Assembly (NCBI GenBank): GCA_944472135.2
Contig: OX235262.1
Span: 59,492,440 to 59,556,439, forward strand
Direction of reading: 5' to 3'
Source of the DNA: Trichobilharzia regenti
Lineage: Eukaryota; Platyhelminthes; Trematoda; Strigeidida; Schistosomatidae
DNA length: 64,000 nucleotides
Part shown: positions 63,775-64,000 of the stretch, one piece after another
Position numbering within the stretch: position 1 is the first letter of the stretch
How the letters are laid out: every line of letters begins with the position of its first letter
Position numbers and translations under genes: made by a program
The notes under the pieces: model-generated
Told to the model about the DNA's origin: nothing
The model's database searches: none
What the model saw: the letters and a program-made list of their open reading frames with translations, nothing else

Positions 63775-64000
63775 GTTATTTCCTTTAATTTCTAGAGGAA
63801 CATAGAGTTTCGGCCGCACGTCACCGTTACGTTCGGTTCTCTGTCAACCTTTTCACCTAGCACTACGTCTCCTCACAAGCCTTCATCTCCTCTTCACACG
63901 ACCTCCTCAATGTCATCGTCGCACTGACGACCAACTCGCTGCTTCCCATTCAGTCGGGTTCCACTCAAGCAATGGCGTGATGTTTGATGTCACTCACTTG
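63775..64000 (-). mobile_element. RTE 3' part, runs off the right edge
   Basis: ttattgttatttcctttaat, ttctagaggaacatagagtt tail at left, then minus-sense C-terminal block as at 53690. Confidence 0.8.

Overview
The window looks like a platyhelminth, most likely schistosome, genome. It is AT-rich, with two long, intron-rich, lowercase-density protein genes buried in retroelements. The repeats fit this: Penelope-like elements (PLEs), RTE-clade LINEs with (AAT)n tails, a gypsy-like LTR family, tRNA-derived SINEs, and short repeats carrying hammerhead ribozymes of the Schistosoma Sm-alpha type. The species cannot be fixed from the sequence alone.

Host genes. Both recognised genes lie on the minus strand. 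The right one (26199-61814 and beyond the right edge) encodes a legumain / asparaginyl endopeptidase (family C13). I placed seven exons by homology, splice sites and exact phase matching: 61733-61814 (catalytic His), 51510-51631, 44629-44718, 43321-43401, 36882-37001, 29046-29198 and 26199-26300 (stop codon). The 5' exons are outside the window. The exon that should carry the catalytic Cys belongs between 51632 and 61732 and I could not find it. The left gene (18467 to beyond the left edge) encodes a beta-secretase (BACE/memapsin)-like pepsin-family aspartic protease: exon 1 18291-18467 (signal peptide), exon 2 11996-12191 (DTGS), exon 3 10214-10533, exon 4 1-162 (open at the edge). All splice phases agree.

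Repeats. Nearly all other recognisable sequence is mobile-element material, much of it nested. PLEs: one has an intact 663-residue reverse transcriptase plus GIY-YIG ORF (23464-25455); decayed copies lie at 1480-1795, 2150-2560, 6830-7100, 15915-17465, 19190-19460, 27780-28945, 37110-39420, 41228-41900, 51930-53530, 56590-57945 and 58860-60560, several in head-to-head inverted or tandem arrangement. RTE fragments lie at about 3215-5960, 7920-8250, 12780-12935, 14640-15895, 20045-20830, 26925-27290, 31020-31135, 33300-33660, 34353-35010, 42280-42620, 46075-46410, 46560-47630, 48780-51040, 53690-54620 and 61900-64000. One LTR family gives an internally deleted element (14831-15798), two solo LTRs and one near-solo LTR, and fragments. 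Four SINE-like families are called A (with hammerhead), B, C (shares its 3' tail with the RTE) and D; Sm-alpha-like hammerheads lie at 17688, 18054 and 31202.

The host genes are two secretory-pathway proteases in the same orientation, separated by about 7.7 kb. Nothing in the sequence proves that they are co-regulated. The most interesting points are the missing legumain Cys exon, the palindromic-stem-III hammerhead SINE family (including an inverted pair), the gag/pol-fused short LTR element inside an RTE, and the tRNA-half/RTE chimera at 34315.
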